A DNA stretch of 64,000 nt from Azadirachta indica (lineage: Eukaryota > Streptophyta > Magnoliopsida > Sapindales > Meliaceae): assembly GCA_022749755.1 (NCBI GenBank), contig CM040440.1:15921269-15985268 (forward strand), given 5' to 3'. Within the stretch, counting starts at the first letter, position 1; every line of letters begins with the position of its first letter. A program made the position numbers and the translations under genes. Below, piece after piece: positions 14,029 to 26,600 of this stretch. The notes under the pieces are model-generated. The model worked only from the letters and a program-made list of their open reading frames with translations. It ran no database searches and was not told the DNA's origin.

Positions 14029-15834
14029 CTCCTCCAACTCCAGTATGTTGGAAGTGTGGTGGTGTGGTCAGTTGTGGTGGTTGGGGTTTAATACTGTAGT
14101 TTTGAACATGTTCTAGGGCTAAATTGATAAATTATTTGTGACGATGATGATGATGATGCGTCGTCTTTTAGTGTTTTTTTTTTTTTTTTTTTTTTTTGGT
14201 TCCAGAGCTTGAGGAGAGGTTGAAATGTCCACTGCTTAACTAAGAGGGCCGAGCGTTGCTATTTGACCCTATTCTACTATTTATGTATGGGAGAAGGCTT
14301 TTGATTTTCGTTAATTTCAAATATGTCCCAATTTTTGTCCGAGACAACCAAGTGGATTCTACTTTCTACATTCACAGCATCAGCCTATATAAAACGGGAA
14401 TACAAAACCTTGTCGCCTTCTTTTCGGACATCCACTTTTCTTTTGCATTTCGCAGATCAAATTTGAGCCAACAAAAATCAATTGGATATAAAATGATGAG
14501 AAGATATTGACAAGATGGGTCCGCTTCATATTCGCACATGGTAGGTTTCGAAGAATTCGTAGCGAGAAGGAATCAATGTACACAAAATGCAAGTCGAGAT
14601 TTGTCCAGAGGAATTTCTGGATACTAGTTCCCCGTATGCAACAAGAAGCTGTCCCTGACGAAAGGTTAGTTGCCCACGAAGCTTGCTAATGCTCGCATTT
14701 GACATTCTTATAACGTATTAGGCCCGCATAATTTTTGGGATTGAGGGAGATGCTGTGGTTAATGATATCTGTTGTGACATAATTTCAAATCTTACACAAA
14801 AGATGGCGGTATAGGCGCACAATTGATATGGAGTAAAAATCCCAATACTTGAACGTCCTCATGAAACATTAGCCAGTATGAAAGAAACACAGGTGTGTTC
14901 TAAAAAGAATGCACCCTTCGGAAGCATTAACTGTTAAAACCAGTTCCAGAAGCATTTTTCCATTCAAAACTTATAAACTGAAGAAAATGTGTGCTCCACA
15001 AAATTTCCATATGATTTCAGTCACAAGATGAGAACAACCAATGCCTTAGAATAGATCTGCAGTGGCAACCAACACACTTCCATGAAAACTCATCATCGAT
15101 GTTCAATGCAGTCAGGCAGGCAATAAACTACAGTCAATAAACAATGCTAATATATCATTGAAATAAATATTAATTGACTTCAGAAAGAGAAGAAAAAACA
15201 GCTTGTAGCAATTTGTTATTTCTTTTTAAGGGAAAAAAAAAAACAAATTAATAAAACTGAAGAATCACCAGAAAGGTAGATACAAAACATAACCACTGTT
15301 AGATTCACTAGGAAAACACGCCAACTAAACTTCCTATTCAACACACAAAACAAAATTTCTACCTGACACAAGACAAGCAGATACAACTCTCTTACACCCA
15401 GACAATTTATGCCGGCTACTGAAGAAGTCCCTATATCCTCTGCTGGCTTATCATATTACTAAAAGTTTTATAGCTCCTACCTGGAAGATTGTGCCGGTGC
15501 ATAGATTGATCAGCACTCTCCCATTACATCCATGTTTCATTTAAAACGCATATATTAATGGTATGGTAAGCGGCCACGAGAATGGAAATGGAAGACTTTC
15601 AGCTGTTCACCACCAGCATTTTGTCAAGGAGAAACTCAAAACTACTTACAGATTACTGTACAACCTCCATCATCTACAATAACTCATGTGCAACAGGTTT
15701 AAGTTACCATCTTCTGCATTTCGTATTTACTTGGCTATGGCTGTGAGGTCTCTCCAGCTTCCATTGACAAACTGATAAAATCTTCCTTTAACTTCTACTT
15801 AAACCAGAATACTTTTCCCATCAAATTATTAAGT
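14029..15834. other. AN upstream region, intergenic DNA, 3' region of At1g01500-like gene
   Basis: AN 5'UTR and promoter lie just above 14028. A T24 homopolymer sits at 14174-14197. Sequence down to about 15200 is unassigned. About 15200-15834 is probably the 3'UTR of the next minus-strand gene. I see no supportable ORF, tRNA or mobile element. Confidence 0.45.
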
Positions 15835-17815
15835 TCAGAGAAACCTTCTTCTAAACCTCCCAGTGGTTGCTTGATAAGATCGCATTAGTAGACCAACACC
15901 AATTCCAATCCCAAGGCACATCCCTAGGCCAATTCCAACACCAACTCTGACACCAGCATTAAACCATGAAAGTTGGCCGTCCTCCCCATAATACATGTCT
16001 TCAGAGTAGAGAGACTCTCCAACTTTCCCATCAGACTCATAATTGTAGCCATCCGCTTCTGTAAGCTACAAACCCAAAAATAAATAGGAATAGTTAGATA
16101 TAATTAGATACACTAAACAGGCAATTGCAAGTGAATTTAAGAGAAAAAGATGATCAAAATTTCAAACCAGAAATCTAAGATATGATAGAAAAATATATAT
16201 GTTTTTGTATCAATACCTGCTAAGTGCTAACAATGCCAAAAGATATAATTAAAAGTAGAAATAAGTAGTAACATCAATGCACCATAATAATCACATTCAT
16301 CCATCATAGAAAAGAACCAAACAACCTTAACCTTAGGCAACAAAAAGGAGTGCAAAGTCCTAAGTATTATAGAGTTTGTAAAATTTTGAAGTGCAAGAGT
16401 GATTATAGTTGTCCTAAAGAATGGTCTATACAGTTCAGTTGAAAACCTAATGAATGAAACTAAAAGGATCAAAAAGGAGATACAATGGCAATTTGGAGGG
16501 ATGTCAGAGACTTGTCAATAAACGATTGGTTATATGTTTGTCATAAAGGTGTTTGCATTCACTAATTTCTAAAGTCTCACTTTGTAATGAAATTTTCTTA
16601 TTGTGAATTTGGACCCCCAATGAATCAATACTGGCTCTAAGATCCACTTTTGAGTGTAATAGGATTTACTCTTGGGTGCAATAGGATTTACTAAATGCAG
16701 ATGATAGACATAGCAGGAGGAGACAATGAATTCCCCTCATGGACCAAACCAAAAGTTAGAGAAATCAAATAAATTTCCATCATGCAAAATTGGATTATCA
16801 TGCATAATTAAGTACAAAAATATGATAGGTCAAGGACTGGAGAAGTTCATAGGCAAGAAAGCGACAACCCACATGCTAGAATTAGGATTATTAACTTCCA
16901 TCACTGTTACTCCAATTATTCAAACCATCAAAATTTTTATATAGTTCTGAATACCACATTGATATTTTTACCATTTAGTCAGATGAACAAAATATGTTTC
17001 CATCCATACTACATCATTAAAACTAACTCAAAGTTCCGATCATATTCCATAAACTTAACAAGGCCACCAACCAACAATCACCAAACATGTATGAAAATAT
17101 TTTGCAAACATCCCATTTAAAATCTATAAAAAAATCAACAACTTTAATCTCAATATACCTGTAACTTCCGTTGTCGAACCACCCCATTAGTGGCCTTCAA
17201 ATCCTTCTCAATCTCCTCGTCTTCCGGAATCGCGTCCAGCATCCAGAGCCTGGAACCCTTCCTTCCCGGACTCACCTGAATTGTCTTTGTCAAAATCACT
17301 GGTACACCTCCACAACAACCAGCGATGTAAACCTCTATAGCCGGTGATGAAACCCCAAGTTTCGGCTGAAAGAAAGCCGAAGAACCGGAACCTATCGCAG
17401 TATAACAATCCATACTCCATCCTGCCGTCCTTGCATCGCTCTCATTATTCCACGTGGATTCCATCCTCTCCAACGACCCACACAAAACCATGTCCTTATC
17501 ATCAAACACCTCGAATTCGATACTTCCCGTCACGCGCACGCTGTCCGTGCTCACGTACGTTACCTCCGATGATTCCTTACTGAGCCTATCGCGACGTAGG
17601 TCTACCGAAGTCACATCGGAAGCGGGAACACGTGAGCCGTTGATTTCCAGGGATACGCCGATCTCTCGACGAACATGGCAGAGAGTTAGGTGATTGGGCA
17701 CGCTGGAAATCACGCACGGCGAGATTCGGACATAAAAAAGCCTGATTTCGAGCCACGCAGAATTGGGAATGAGATGATATGAATTCGATCGTTCGTGTGA
17801 GTCTTGACGACCCAT
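15835..17815 (-). CDS. At1g01500-like protein of unknown function, 2 exons, 295 aa
   Basis: Exons are 17815-17159 and 16065-15835, separated by an intron of about 1.1 kb; the phase is 0 and the frame ends at TGA. It resembles the plant family of Arabidopsis At1g01500, sometimes labelled erythronate-4-phosphate dehydrogenase family. Residues 1-219 are soluble and rich in beta-type and polar stretches (for example PNSAWLEIRLFYVRISPCV near 17-35 and GCCGGVPVILTKTIQVSPGR near 180). Exon 2 ends with a glycine-zipper segment VGVGIGLGMCLGIGIGVGLL followed by a basic tail (TTGRFRRRFL), which would suit a C-terminal membrane anchor. I see no Rossmann GxGxxG motif. A telo-box-like AAACCCTAA (minus) lies at 17990-17998 in the 5' region. 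Family assignment is good; biochemical role is unknown. Confidence 0.85.
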
Positions 17816-20800
17816 GAATTGGATTGCAATTTTTTTTAAGAGAGGAAATTAATTAAATTAAATAGTTTATATCTGGAAAATTAGAGTTTCGGAAACATGG
17901 AAACTGAAAAATTTGGTGATTCGGTTCCGAAATTGAGAAAATTGAGGAACGAGAAGCGATTGTTACGTAAAACTGATTGAAATGGAAAATTAGGGTTTTG
18001 GTTTCATGCATTGAGGGGGTTTTTGATTGTAAACTTGTGAGGTTGTTGAGATTTTTTTGTTAAAAGCAGGCAAAGACACAGTCAAAAACGAGGCGAGAGG
18101 GTAGAGGGTGATGGACAACTAGGCATTTGAGTTACACGTGTTATCATTATATGGAGCTTGTTCCTGTTGAAAAAAACATTAAGAGCGTGTTTGTTGCCAT
18201 TTTTAAAAGGCTATTTTTTTTATAAAAAAAATAAAATAAAATAAAACAATCAAAAATAGGTATAAGGTTTTTCAAGAGCATGCTGTAAACTTTTTCATAT
18301 TGTCTTGGAATAATAGTTTTATTATTGTCCGTAAAAAAAACTCTCCAAGAACCCAAACCAAAACAAAACGCTGAACAATTCTTACGACGAGCCCATATCC
18401 GACTCAACTTATTGTCGAGTAGGACCAGCCCATTTTAAACTTTGGAGCACGTTTCACGTTGTTAGTATTGGCTTTCCGGGCCTAATCTGTTCTGTAGAAT
18501 AACAGGCCTCTAATCGAAAGGTGAACATGCTAACAACCCGACAGTGACAAGATTTCCTAAATCGGACAAACATATCTCAAATAGCATAACCATATTTTAA
18601 GGTATTTTATAATTATAGTACTCATATTTAATTTTTGAACGCATTAAGCTTTATCAACCGTCACCTACTTATATGTTTATATATATGAACATGTGTGTGT
18701 GTGTGAGATAGATTTTGCTTGCAGCAGAGATTATGAAATAAAATCGCAAGTTGTCATTTTTAAGTGTGAAATAAGTTAGACATTTAATGAGATGTTTTAT
18801 TTATATTGTAAAATATATTTTTTATTTTTAATTTTTTATTAAACAAAAAAAATATAGAAATCAATGATTTGAATTACGAAACTAGCAAATCAAGAAGGAA
18901 CTTTAAAGGATAATCAAGAGATAGAAAAAGACCTTTTAAAAAGTTTCGCTCCATTATAACGAGCCCGGCCCACGCTGAATAGACATTGATGGCGGTGAAA
19001 AACTCTGATCTGGAATTGGATCCGAATGGTTTGTGACATTTGAGGACCATGGAAATGCAAATACGGGGACAACTCTGTGGGCCTCACATTGCCGTCAGGC
19101 AAAAATTGGCCGGCTACTCTCACTTTTTACCTGGACAGATTAGATTCGCCACATCATTGTCTACGTCTGCAATTCTGCATGCAGGCAGAGGAAGAGAACT
19201 GTCTGACTTGACACAAATGTTAACGTCATTAGCTAATACTCTATCGATCCATGATGCGTTTATTTTTAAAATTGCCAACCAGCTAAATTTGGAAAACAAA
19301 TTTCAACCCTTCTCATTTATTTATTTGATCTTAAATTCCAATCGAATTGATAGCAGTTAGAATTAGGCATGTTTCATCCTAGGTCTAGTCACGTCCACGT
19401 ATTACACGACACTACAAATTTAACATTACGTGATTAGTGAAACACACGTAAATATAATATTTATTAGCGTGCTTTGAAATATATAACATTTAGTAGCATG
19501 CTTTGAAAATGTATGCAGACGTTGATGTACGGTGTTTATCTGCGGTAACTGATCAATTATAATTATTCGTAAACTCTGCCGTACCTAATACAGTTGGTTT
19601 GACCAAAGGGGCGACCACAGCATGTCAAATAACAATGATTTCATAAAACTAAAAGGAAAAAAAATGTTTTACAAAATCACGTGAATTTTTGAAAATTGAC
19701 GACGAAAATTCTAGGCTTTACGCGAGAGTGGAGTTCAGTTAACATGTACAAGTAGATGGGGGAAAAGTATATATTTTATTAGTGAAAAATGTCCAAACAG
19801 CCACTGTAAATAGTCGCTTCGGTTCATCTGCTTACGGGGCCCATTCAGGCTGCTAACAGTAGCATTATGACCGTCGATGGGGAAGAAGATGTATACGTGG
19901 CGAAGATCCATTGAACTTAAGATTTAACGATGTCAGCTTTCTAAATTTACGGCTGGCAGCCCATAGTTGTAAAAACGGGCAGGCTGTACGTTGAAGCTGA
20001 CCAGTGGGGTCCACTATTATCTTGTGGCCTAAATTGACGACTTACAAACGATTTCTCACCTTACTTGTACCGTTTGTATTTCACGCGCCGCTAAGTTCGT
20101 GGTAAAGAGAGTTGTTTCACGCGCGAATTTCAGTTGGTAAAATATTTCTTTAACCAACGAAGATTATAATCATTTTGCTTGCATCACATTTTTTTAAGAT
20201 ATTATTACATTCCTTCTCAAGATTTGGGATTCTCTCAATTTTATATAATATAGCGAAAATATATTACTTACCTCCCTTAATAATTAGTTAACTAATATCA
20301 AATGACAAATTTACTTAAACACTTCAATTATTTACTTTAAAACATGATTCTTTATTTTTCTTTTCTTTTCTTTTTTTTTTATTTTTGAAATACTTATTTT
20401 GTTTTATTTTATTTATTAACTAATTTAAGTATACAAAGTAGATAATATAACCATAAAAGAAAATATAAAAAGATAAAAAGTTAATTTGAAGTTTTAAATA
20501 TTTTTTAATAAATATTCTCCAAGTTAAGCACTCATAAACATATATTGATAAAATTAAAAAAAATACAAAATATGTTTAAATAAAAAAAGAAACAAGAACA
20601 TAAAAATCAAATAAGGTAATAACATTTTATGTTTTTGTTAAGTGTTTTATTTCATTAAAATCTATTTATAAAGTTCTAAAATCAAGTAACAATAATTTTT
20701 TTCCTAACTTCCATGGTCATTAACTATGTAAGGATTTGAAAAAGTGATGTTTTCTTCTTAAAAAAAATTAAAAAACAACTTTTTACGTATTTACTCTTAC

Positions 20801-21700
20801 ACATAATGGTCAACTATTAGTTAAATATAAAAATATGAAAAGTAAATGATGCATTCTTCATATTTTTTGTTTAGGTGATACAATTATAAACTTAGGAATA
20901 TAATAATATCTCTTTTGTTTTGAAAAATAGTTAAAATGGAATTAAATAAAATAATCAAGAAAGTACTTTTGTATAAACTAAATTATCAATTTAAAATATA
21001 ATTTAAATGAACAATTGAGAGTTAAGTTTTTTAAATTTATATTTTGAAAATAAAAAAATTCTACCTATTTAAGTTTCATTATTTTGTAATCAGCATTTGT
21101 CAATTCTCTTTTGTTTAATAAAGAAGCAAATTATTTTTCAAATTTATAAGAAAAATAATGCATATAGTATGTCATTATCCTGCTATTATTACAAGTAACA
21201 AAGTGAATGGGACAAGATAAATTCTCAAAATAAAAAGATTTATTAATAAATGACAAAGTTAGAGTTTATGAAAAATTAGATGTTAAAATTTTTTAAAAGC
21301 TAAAATATTTTTAATCAAATTAATAATTTTATTGGCTAACATACGGAAGAATACAAAAACATATCAAAATTATAAAGGTTTTATTCTATGCAAATGGTAA
21401 AAGATACATCGTAACGTTAATCCGCGGTGAAAGCTGTCCGTGGAGGAAGGGAAGCTATACTACTACAAAAAGACAAACAATTAATAAAATTTCATATTTA
21501 AAAAAATAAGTTTGAGAAATTAAATAAAGTGATATTGTCATTATTTTATTTATTTTACAATAATTAAAAAAAAGGACCACAAAAATAAATCATGGGGGGA
21601 AGGTGTGGCTTTGACGGGCCTTTCAATCGCGTGGACATCACGAAGAAGGTGGTGGCTCTTTTCACATGTGCCGTCATTCATGTATGTGACATGTTACTGC
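17816..21700. other. Gene-free AT-rich intergenic region
   Basis: Bases 17816 to about 18070 are probable 5'UTR and promoter of the minus-strand gene. Most of the remainder, especially about 20150-21600, is very AT-rich low-complexity sequence without coding signal. A short (GT)n run lies near 18690. A more balanced patch spans about 18950-20130 but contains only short unrelated open frames. No transposon ends were recognised. Confidence 0.5.
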
Positions 21701-21757
21701 CCCAGATGGGCTTATAGCTCCATTTGTTAATCACCTCTTCAACATTCCTGCATGTAT

Positions 21758-21779
21758 TCTCTCTCTCTCTCTCTCTCTC
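21758..21779. repeat. (TC)11 microsatellite in the presumed HIPP 5' leader
   Basis: Eleven TC dinucleotides sit about 240 bp upstream of the HIPP start codon, within a long pyrimidine-rich stretch that continues to about 21980. CT-rich leaders are common near plant transcription starts. Confidence 0.85.
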
Positions 21780-22020
21780 ATTCAGCTTTTCCTTTCTTTC
21801 TTCCTTCTCTCTCCTATTCTGCATTTCTTGTTTTGATTCGGATTTTTTTGGTTTCAAATCTGTCCAAACCTCTCTGATATTTTTCAACAAAAGACTTATT
21901 AGTTTGCGTCTTCTTTCCTCTTTTTCTCGCTCTTATCTTTCTCTCAATATTATTCTCTTTCAATTTCTCTTTTCTCTTTACGTTTCTCTAATTCCCTCAG
22001 GAAAAGCAACCAGCTGGAAT

Positions 22021-23694
22021 ATGAAGGTTTGATTCTCGCTTTACCTTCTTCTTCTTCTTATTATTATTATTATATGTCACACTTATCTAGGTCTAGTATT
22101 GCTTTCCTTACTGGTTCTGATTCTTTCCATGTATTTTTTTTACTTCTTGTTTTCAGTGTATTCTTTTCTTCACCTCAACTCAATCTTTGATTACTCTTTT
22201 CCTTTCCTCTTTATATTCATAATTATCCACTTTTTTACGATGATTTCATAAAGAGAAACACGTACATATTCTTTTTTGAAACAAAAGTTTGATATTCTTA
22301 ATGGGATTGTCAGGATTTAATTGGTTGTGAGCAGCTTGATAGAATCTCTAATGGATCTTCTCTTTGTGCTTGCAGAAGGTTGTGCTAAAGGTGCATTTAG
22401 ATGATGGCAAGGCCAAGCAGAAGGCCTTGAAGACAGTCTCTACTCTCTCAGGTATCAAAATCAGACTGATTCAAATTTCTCCTTTTTCCGAGTTTCTTAA
22501 AAAATTAACAACTTCAAAGAATCATGAACTTCAGTTTATGATTAGGACAGAACATATTCTATGTCATTTTTTACTTACTTTGGATATACGATTTCTGTAA
22601 TGAAGCCACTGATCAGTTTTTACTGTGTCACCTACTTTCTTAAATCTATTCGGTAATTTGCAAGCTGTGTCCCGTTTAGTGGGGTCCACAGCGAGTTCCC
22701 TGTCTTAGATTAGTATTATTGGCACACGAATACCACCACCTTTGATGAAAGAGGAAGATAACACAGAGAGGAAGTTAATTTATTTAAAATTAGCCTTTTG
22801 ATTTACGTTACTTAATTAGTGAGTAATTATACAATTATAACATAAAATTTGTGTTGGTTATCGCGCAAAAATTTGAATGTTAGTTGTATCAAACCTTTGC
22901 ATGATTAGATTAAACTAGTTTTGGTCGCACGTGCAAATTTTGTTGTTAGTGGTATGACATCCATGTGTGAAGCCAACTTCACTACATTATTATACAATTA
23001 TTTAATTATACGTATTATCATACATATAAATACATACATACATACATACATATATGCACATAATGCAATTTGAATAATTTTAAAAAGTTTTGTAGTATAG
23101 TATAATCGAAGAATTATATGATGACATTTTAGGACCCGTCTGTCTTAGAAAAAGAATTTTCATCTCGCATATATTTTAATGGAGAAATAGAGATTATTTA
23201 ATTGATTTATGGTATTATCATATGTACAGACTATAGTATAACGTGAGCTTAGAATTTCAGGGATCGATTCTATTGCTATGGACATGAAGGAAAAGAAATT
23301 AACAGTGATAGGAACAGTTGATCCTGTAAACGTGGTGAGCAAATTGAGAAAATACTGGCCAACAGACATAATCTTAGTCGGCCCAGCAAAGGAGCCGGAG
23401 AAGCCGAAAGAGGAGCCGAAGAAGGAAGAACCAAAGAAAGAGGAGGAAGCAAAGAAAGAAGAACCGAAGAAGGAAGAACCGCCAAAAGAAGAGCCAAATA
23501 AGCAAGAACCAAAGAAGGAGGAAGAGAAGAAGGAAGAAGAGAAGAAGAAAGAAGCCGCACCGGTACCGGCGCCTCCTCCCCCAGACCCAGTTTTGGAGCT
23601 TGTTAAAGCTTACAGAGCATACAATCCTCACTTGACAACATATTACCATGTTCAAAGCATTGAAGAGAACCCAAATGCTTGTGTTATTTGTTAA
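22021..23694 (+). CDS. Heavy-metal-associated (HMA) isoprenylated plant protein lacking the CxxC metal site, 3 exons, 171 aa
   Basis: Exons are 22021-22026 (ATGAAG only), 22376-22451 and 23261-23694. Residues 1-68 form an HMA ferredoxin-like fold: [20 protein letters not shown], then [19 protein letters not shown], then [14 protein letters not shown]. The usual MxCxxC copper/zinc loop is replaced by VHLDDGKAK, so canonical metal binding is not expected; this matches a HIPP subgroup related to the HMA domains integrated into some NLR immune receptors. A lysine/glutamate/proline linker of about 50 residues ([12 protein letters not shown] units) follows, then a proline patch. The C-terminus is NACVIC, a CaaX box for farnesylation and probable membrane attachment. 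The six-base first coding exon is unusually short, but the joined MKKVVLK start fits the family. Confidence 0.92.
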
Positions 23695-26600
23695 ATTTGA
23701 GTGAAGACTGAAGAAGACTGATTTTCATTTCTGAATTGGTGATGGATTTAATTAAGGTCATCAATGCATATAGAAGGCGACATCTTATAATATGAAACTT
23801 GTGTATATAAAAAAGGTGATGCCAGCTCTTGTTTGTTTACGTTGATCAATGCATGTGTAGAGAGAATAAATGAAATTTTGAAATTTTGTTTTCAATGAGA
23901 AGTTATTTTCTCTGAAAGTCAATAGTACTTCTTCATTCACGGGCTTAAACTTCATTGTGGGTGTGGGTCATATTGAAGCTACTCTTTTCAGATCTCTGCG
24001 AGCTCTTTCATTGAGCCATTTTAATGCACATTGTTGTACAATGCAGGGAGCGGTCAGGGTGTTCTCATTTCTGTTAATTAATTAAAGGATTTGTGGTAGG
24101 TGTGAATCTTACTATACAATCTTATACAAATTGAAAGGTCATTTTCCTGGTTATGGGCCATGGTCGGTTTTATATACATACATATATAATAGACAATTTA
24201 TTTTTGGGTGGGTTCTTCACTTCTCTCCTTATCACCACACATCCATAGTTTTGTTGGCTTGCTGATGTAAAACTCTGTTCCACAAATTTGTTTGATTACT
24301 TTAAAGATTCTTTACGCCTTTGATTTGTTTGGCATCTAATAATTGCATGCGGTAATTATTTTAACACAAACAAGTATGACCGTTGCTTCGATGTGTATTC
24401 CACGTAAGATCCGAGCTATTTATAGGTTCATATATATATATATATATATATGTGTATTATATTATATTATATATTTAATTATATTAAAAAATATTTTTAT
24501 CCACTACTCTAAATTTATTTATATCTCGTTATGATATAATAATTAATTAGATGTTATATTATAGTATATCAAAATTAAAAATATCTTATAAAATTATAAA
24601 TTATTAATGTCTCTCGTAAGGCTTTAAACAATATATATACAATAATCAATATAACTTGACGTCTTACGAAAGATTGTGAATGATAATTATAACTATGACT
24701 TAAAACATAAAATATTGATTTAATTTTTATGCCCTCTTATACATAGAAATTGAAAAAATTGAGAATATTGCACTCATTTCACTCATATAAGCATCATCAT
24801 CAAATTTGCTTCAATTTCCGGAAATCATCATAGCAACAGAAGAACTAGGCAATAATTAATGCATAGCCACATAAAAATCCAAATAAAGCTTTTCAATTTA
24901 TCACTTTTAGAAGCAAAATTCAGTCTTAATCAACTAGAATTCAAGGAAAATATACAAATTGAATTAAGGAAACCAATAAAACAACCAAGAAGCTCAGGAG
25001 ACGGAGCAGGTTAACAATTATAATCCTCAAATCTTTGATATTTTCGACAAATCTCTTGTATACCTATACTCAGCCGGAATCTGCAGTGCTGAGAATCCGC
25101 TTTCGATTTGCATGATCCAAGTATCCGATATTCGCTGCATCGAAGAAATTAAATAGACTCTGAATTCAGATATCTATCTCTCTTTCTTACTCCCATGCGA
25201 CGCAAGCAACACGTCGTGTGATGGCGGAGTAGCAACAAGGAATTTGCGTAGGAAGTTGATTTCGTGGTGTGATAGGAGAGCAACGACAAGAAATTGGCAA
25301 TGAGCGTGCGCGGGGCTGCTGCAAAATGTGGTAGTGTGGTGGTGGAGGCGGCGTTTCTTTCTGCTTTCTTTTTGTGAAATTTGGATTTTTCTTTTTTTTT
25401 TTTTTCAATGAATTTTAATTAAAAAATATTATCTATTTAAATTACACCCATCCCACTTTTGTTTTTAATTTTTATTTTTTGTTAAATGATTGAAACATTT
25501 TTCTTTTTGTTAACTAGTTGGGGATGGGAATGGTTGGGTTGAACACAAAATTACGGTGATTTTGAGCGTTAAATCGATTTCTTACGCTATTAAAAGTCTT
25601 TTGATGGAGATTAAAACATTTCAAATCTTTTTATATTGTAACATACTGATAGAATAATTATTATATCATAAATCATAATGAGATATAGTACAATTTAGAG
25701 TAACTAGGTGAAAATATCTTTGAAACATAATTAATCGCATGTGATTAATGATAATTTTATTCGTAAATACACATTAGCACGCGGTTGACCAGTGCTTTCA
25801 AGTGAGCTTCATGTGCGGATTCAGTACAAAGGACACTGGCTATCACACTTATATTGTCTTAAAGCTACATTATTAGTTTCGTGCTTCCTCAAGTATTCAT
25901 TATAATAGTTTGAATACTTGCCACATTCAATGGGAAAAAAAATGTAAAGCTAGCTTCAGCAGAATAACAGTATTCCTACATTGTATCTGGTCTCTACATT
26001 CCAACAACGTGTTTAATTTCTTTAATTAGTTCTATGCACGTTTATTGTTACATCCATCATTAAAATTTAAACAGCTAATTAATTAGCAAATTACCAATAT
26101 ATATTGTTTATCAATACGTACATATTATTTAGCGCGCAAAATTTAAAATAGAGTTTGAAAAATTAAGACCCACAAATTAAAATTTTGACATTTTGTATAT
26201 AAAATACTTATACATTAAATTAATTATACTATGAACCAGATTTAAAAAGTAAATACACCTTAATTTATACAATTAAGATTTACATTTTTACTCGAGTAAA
26301 TACACTTTTGTGATTGATAGTTAATAAAACGAGAATATAATAAAAAATTATAAAATTTTCGATCAGGGTCCATATTTCTAATCTAATTTACATATAATTT
26401 TATCAACTTTATTTTTAAGATATTTCGACTCACGAGTTTTAAACTCTGACTCTTGCCCATAATATAAGCTTTTATTTCAAACCAGCATCGTTATCTCTTA
26501 GTCATTGGCATTGACAAATTGGCAGAGTACACACACATATATTGTAGCCATATACATATATACACACACAAACACACAGTTTGGTGACTGATGGTCGATG

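Noticed and set aside
14256..14689. Overlapping plus-strand frames between AN and the At1g01500-like gene
   Set aside because: No recognisable domain, no splice continuity and no conserved motif; probably chance.
23276..23655. Two long minus-strand frames opposite the HIPP linker
   Set aside because: They are mirror images of the Lys/Glu/Pro codon repeats (Leu/Ser/Phe-rich) and overlap a well-supported gene.
25187..25408. Minus-strand 73-codon frame starting with a lysine run
   Set aside because: The N-terminus is translated from a poly-T tract and the remainder is low-complexity Pro/Arg; no homology recognised.
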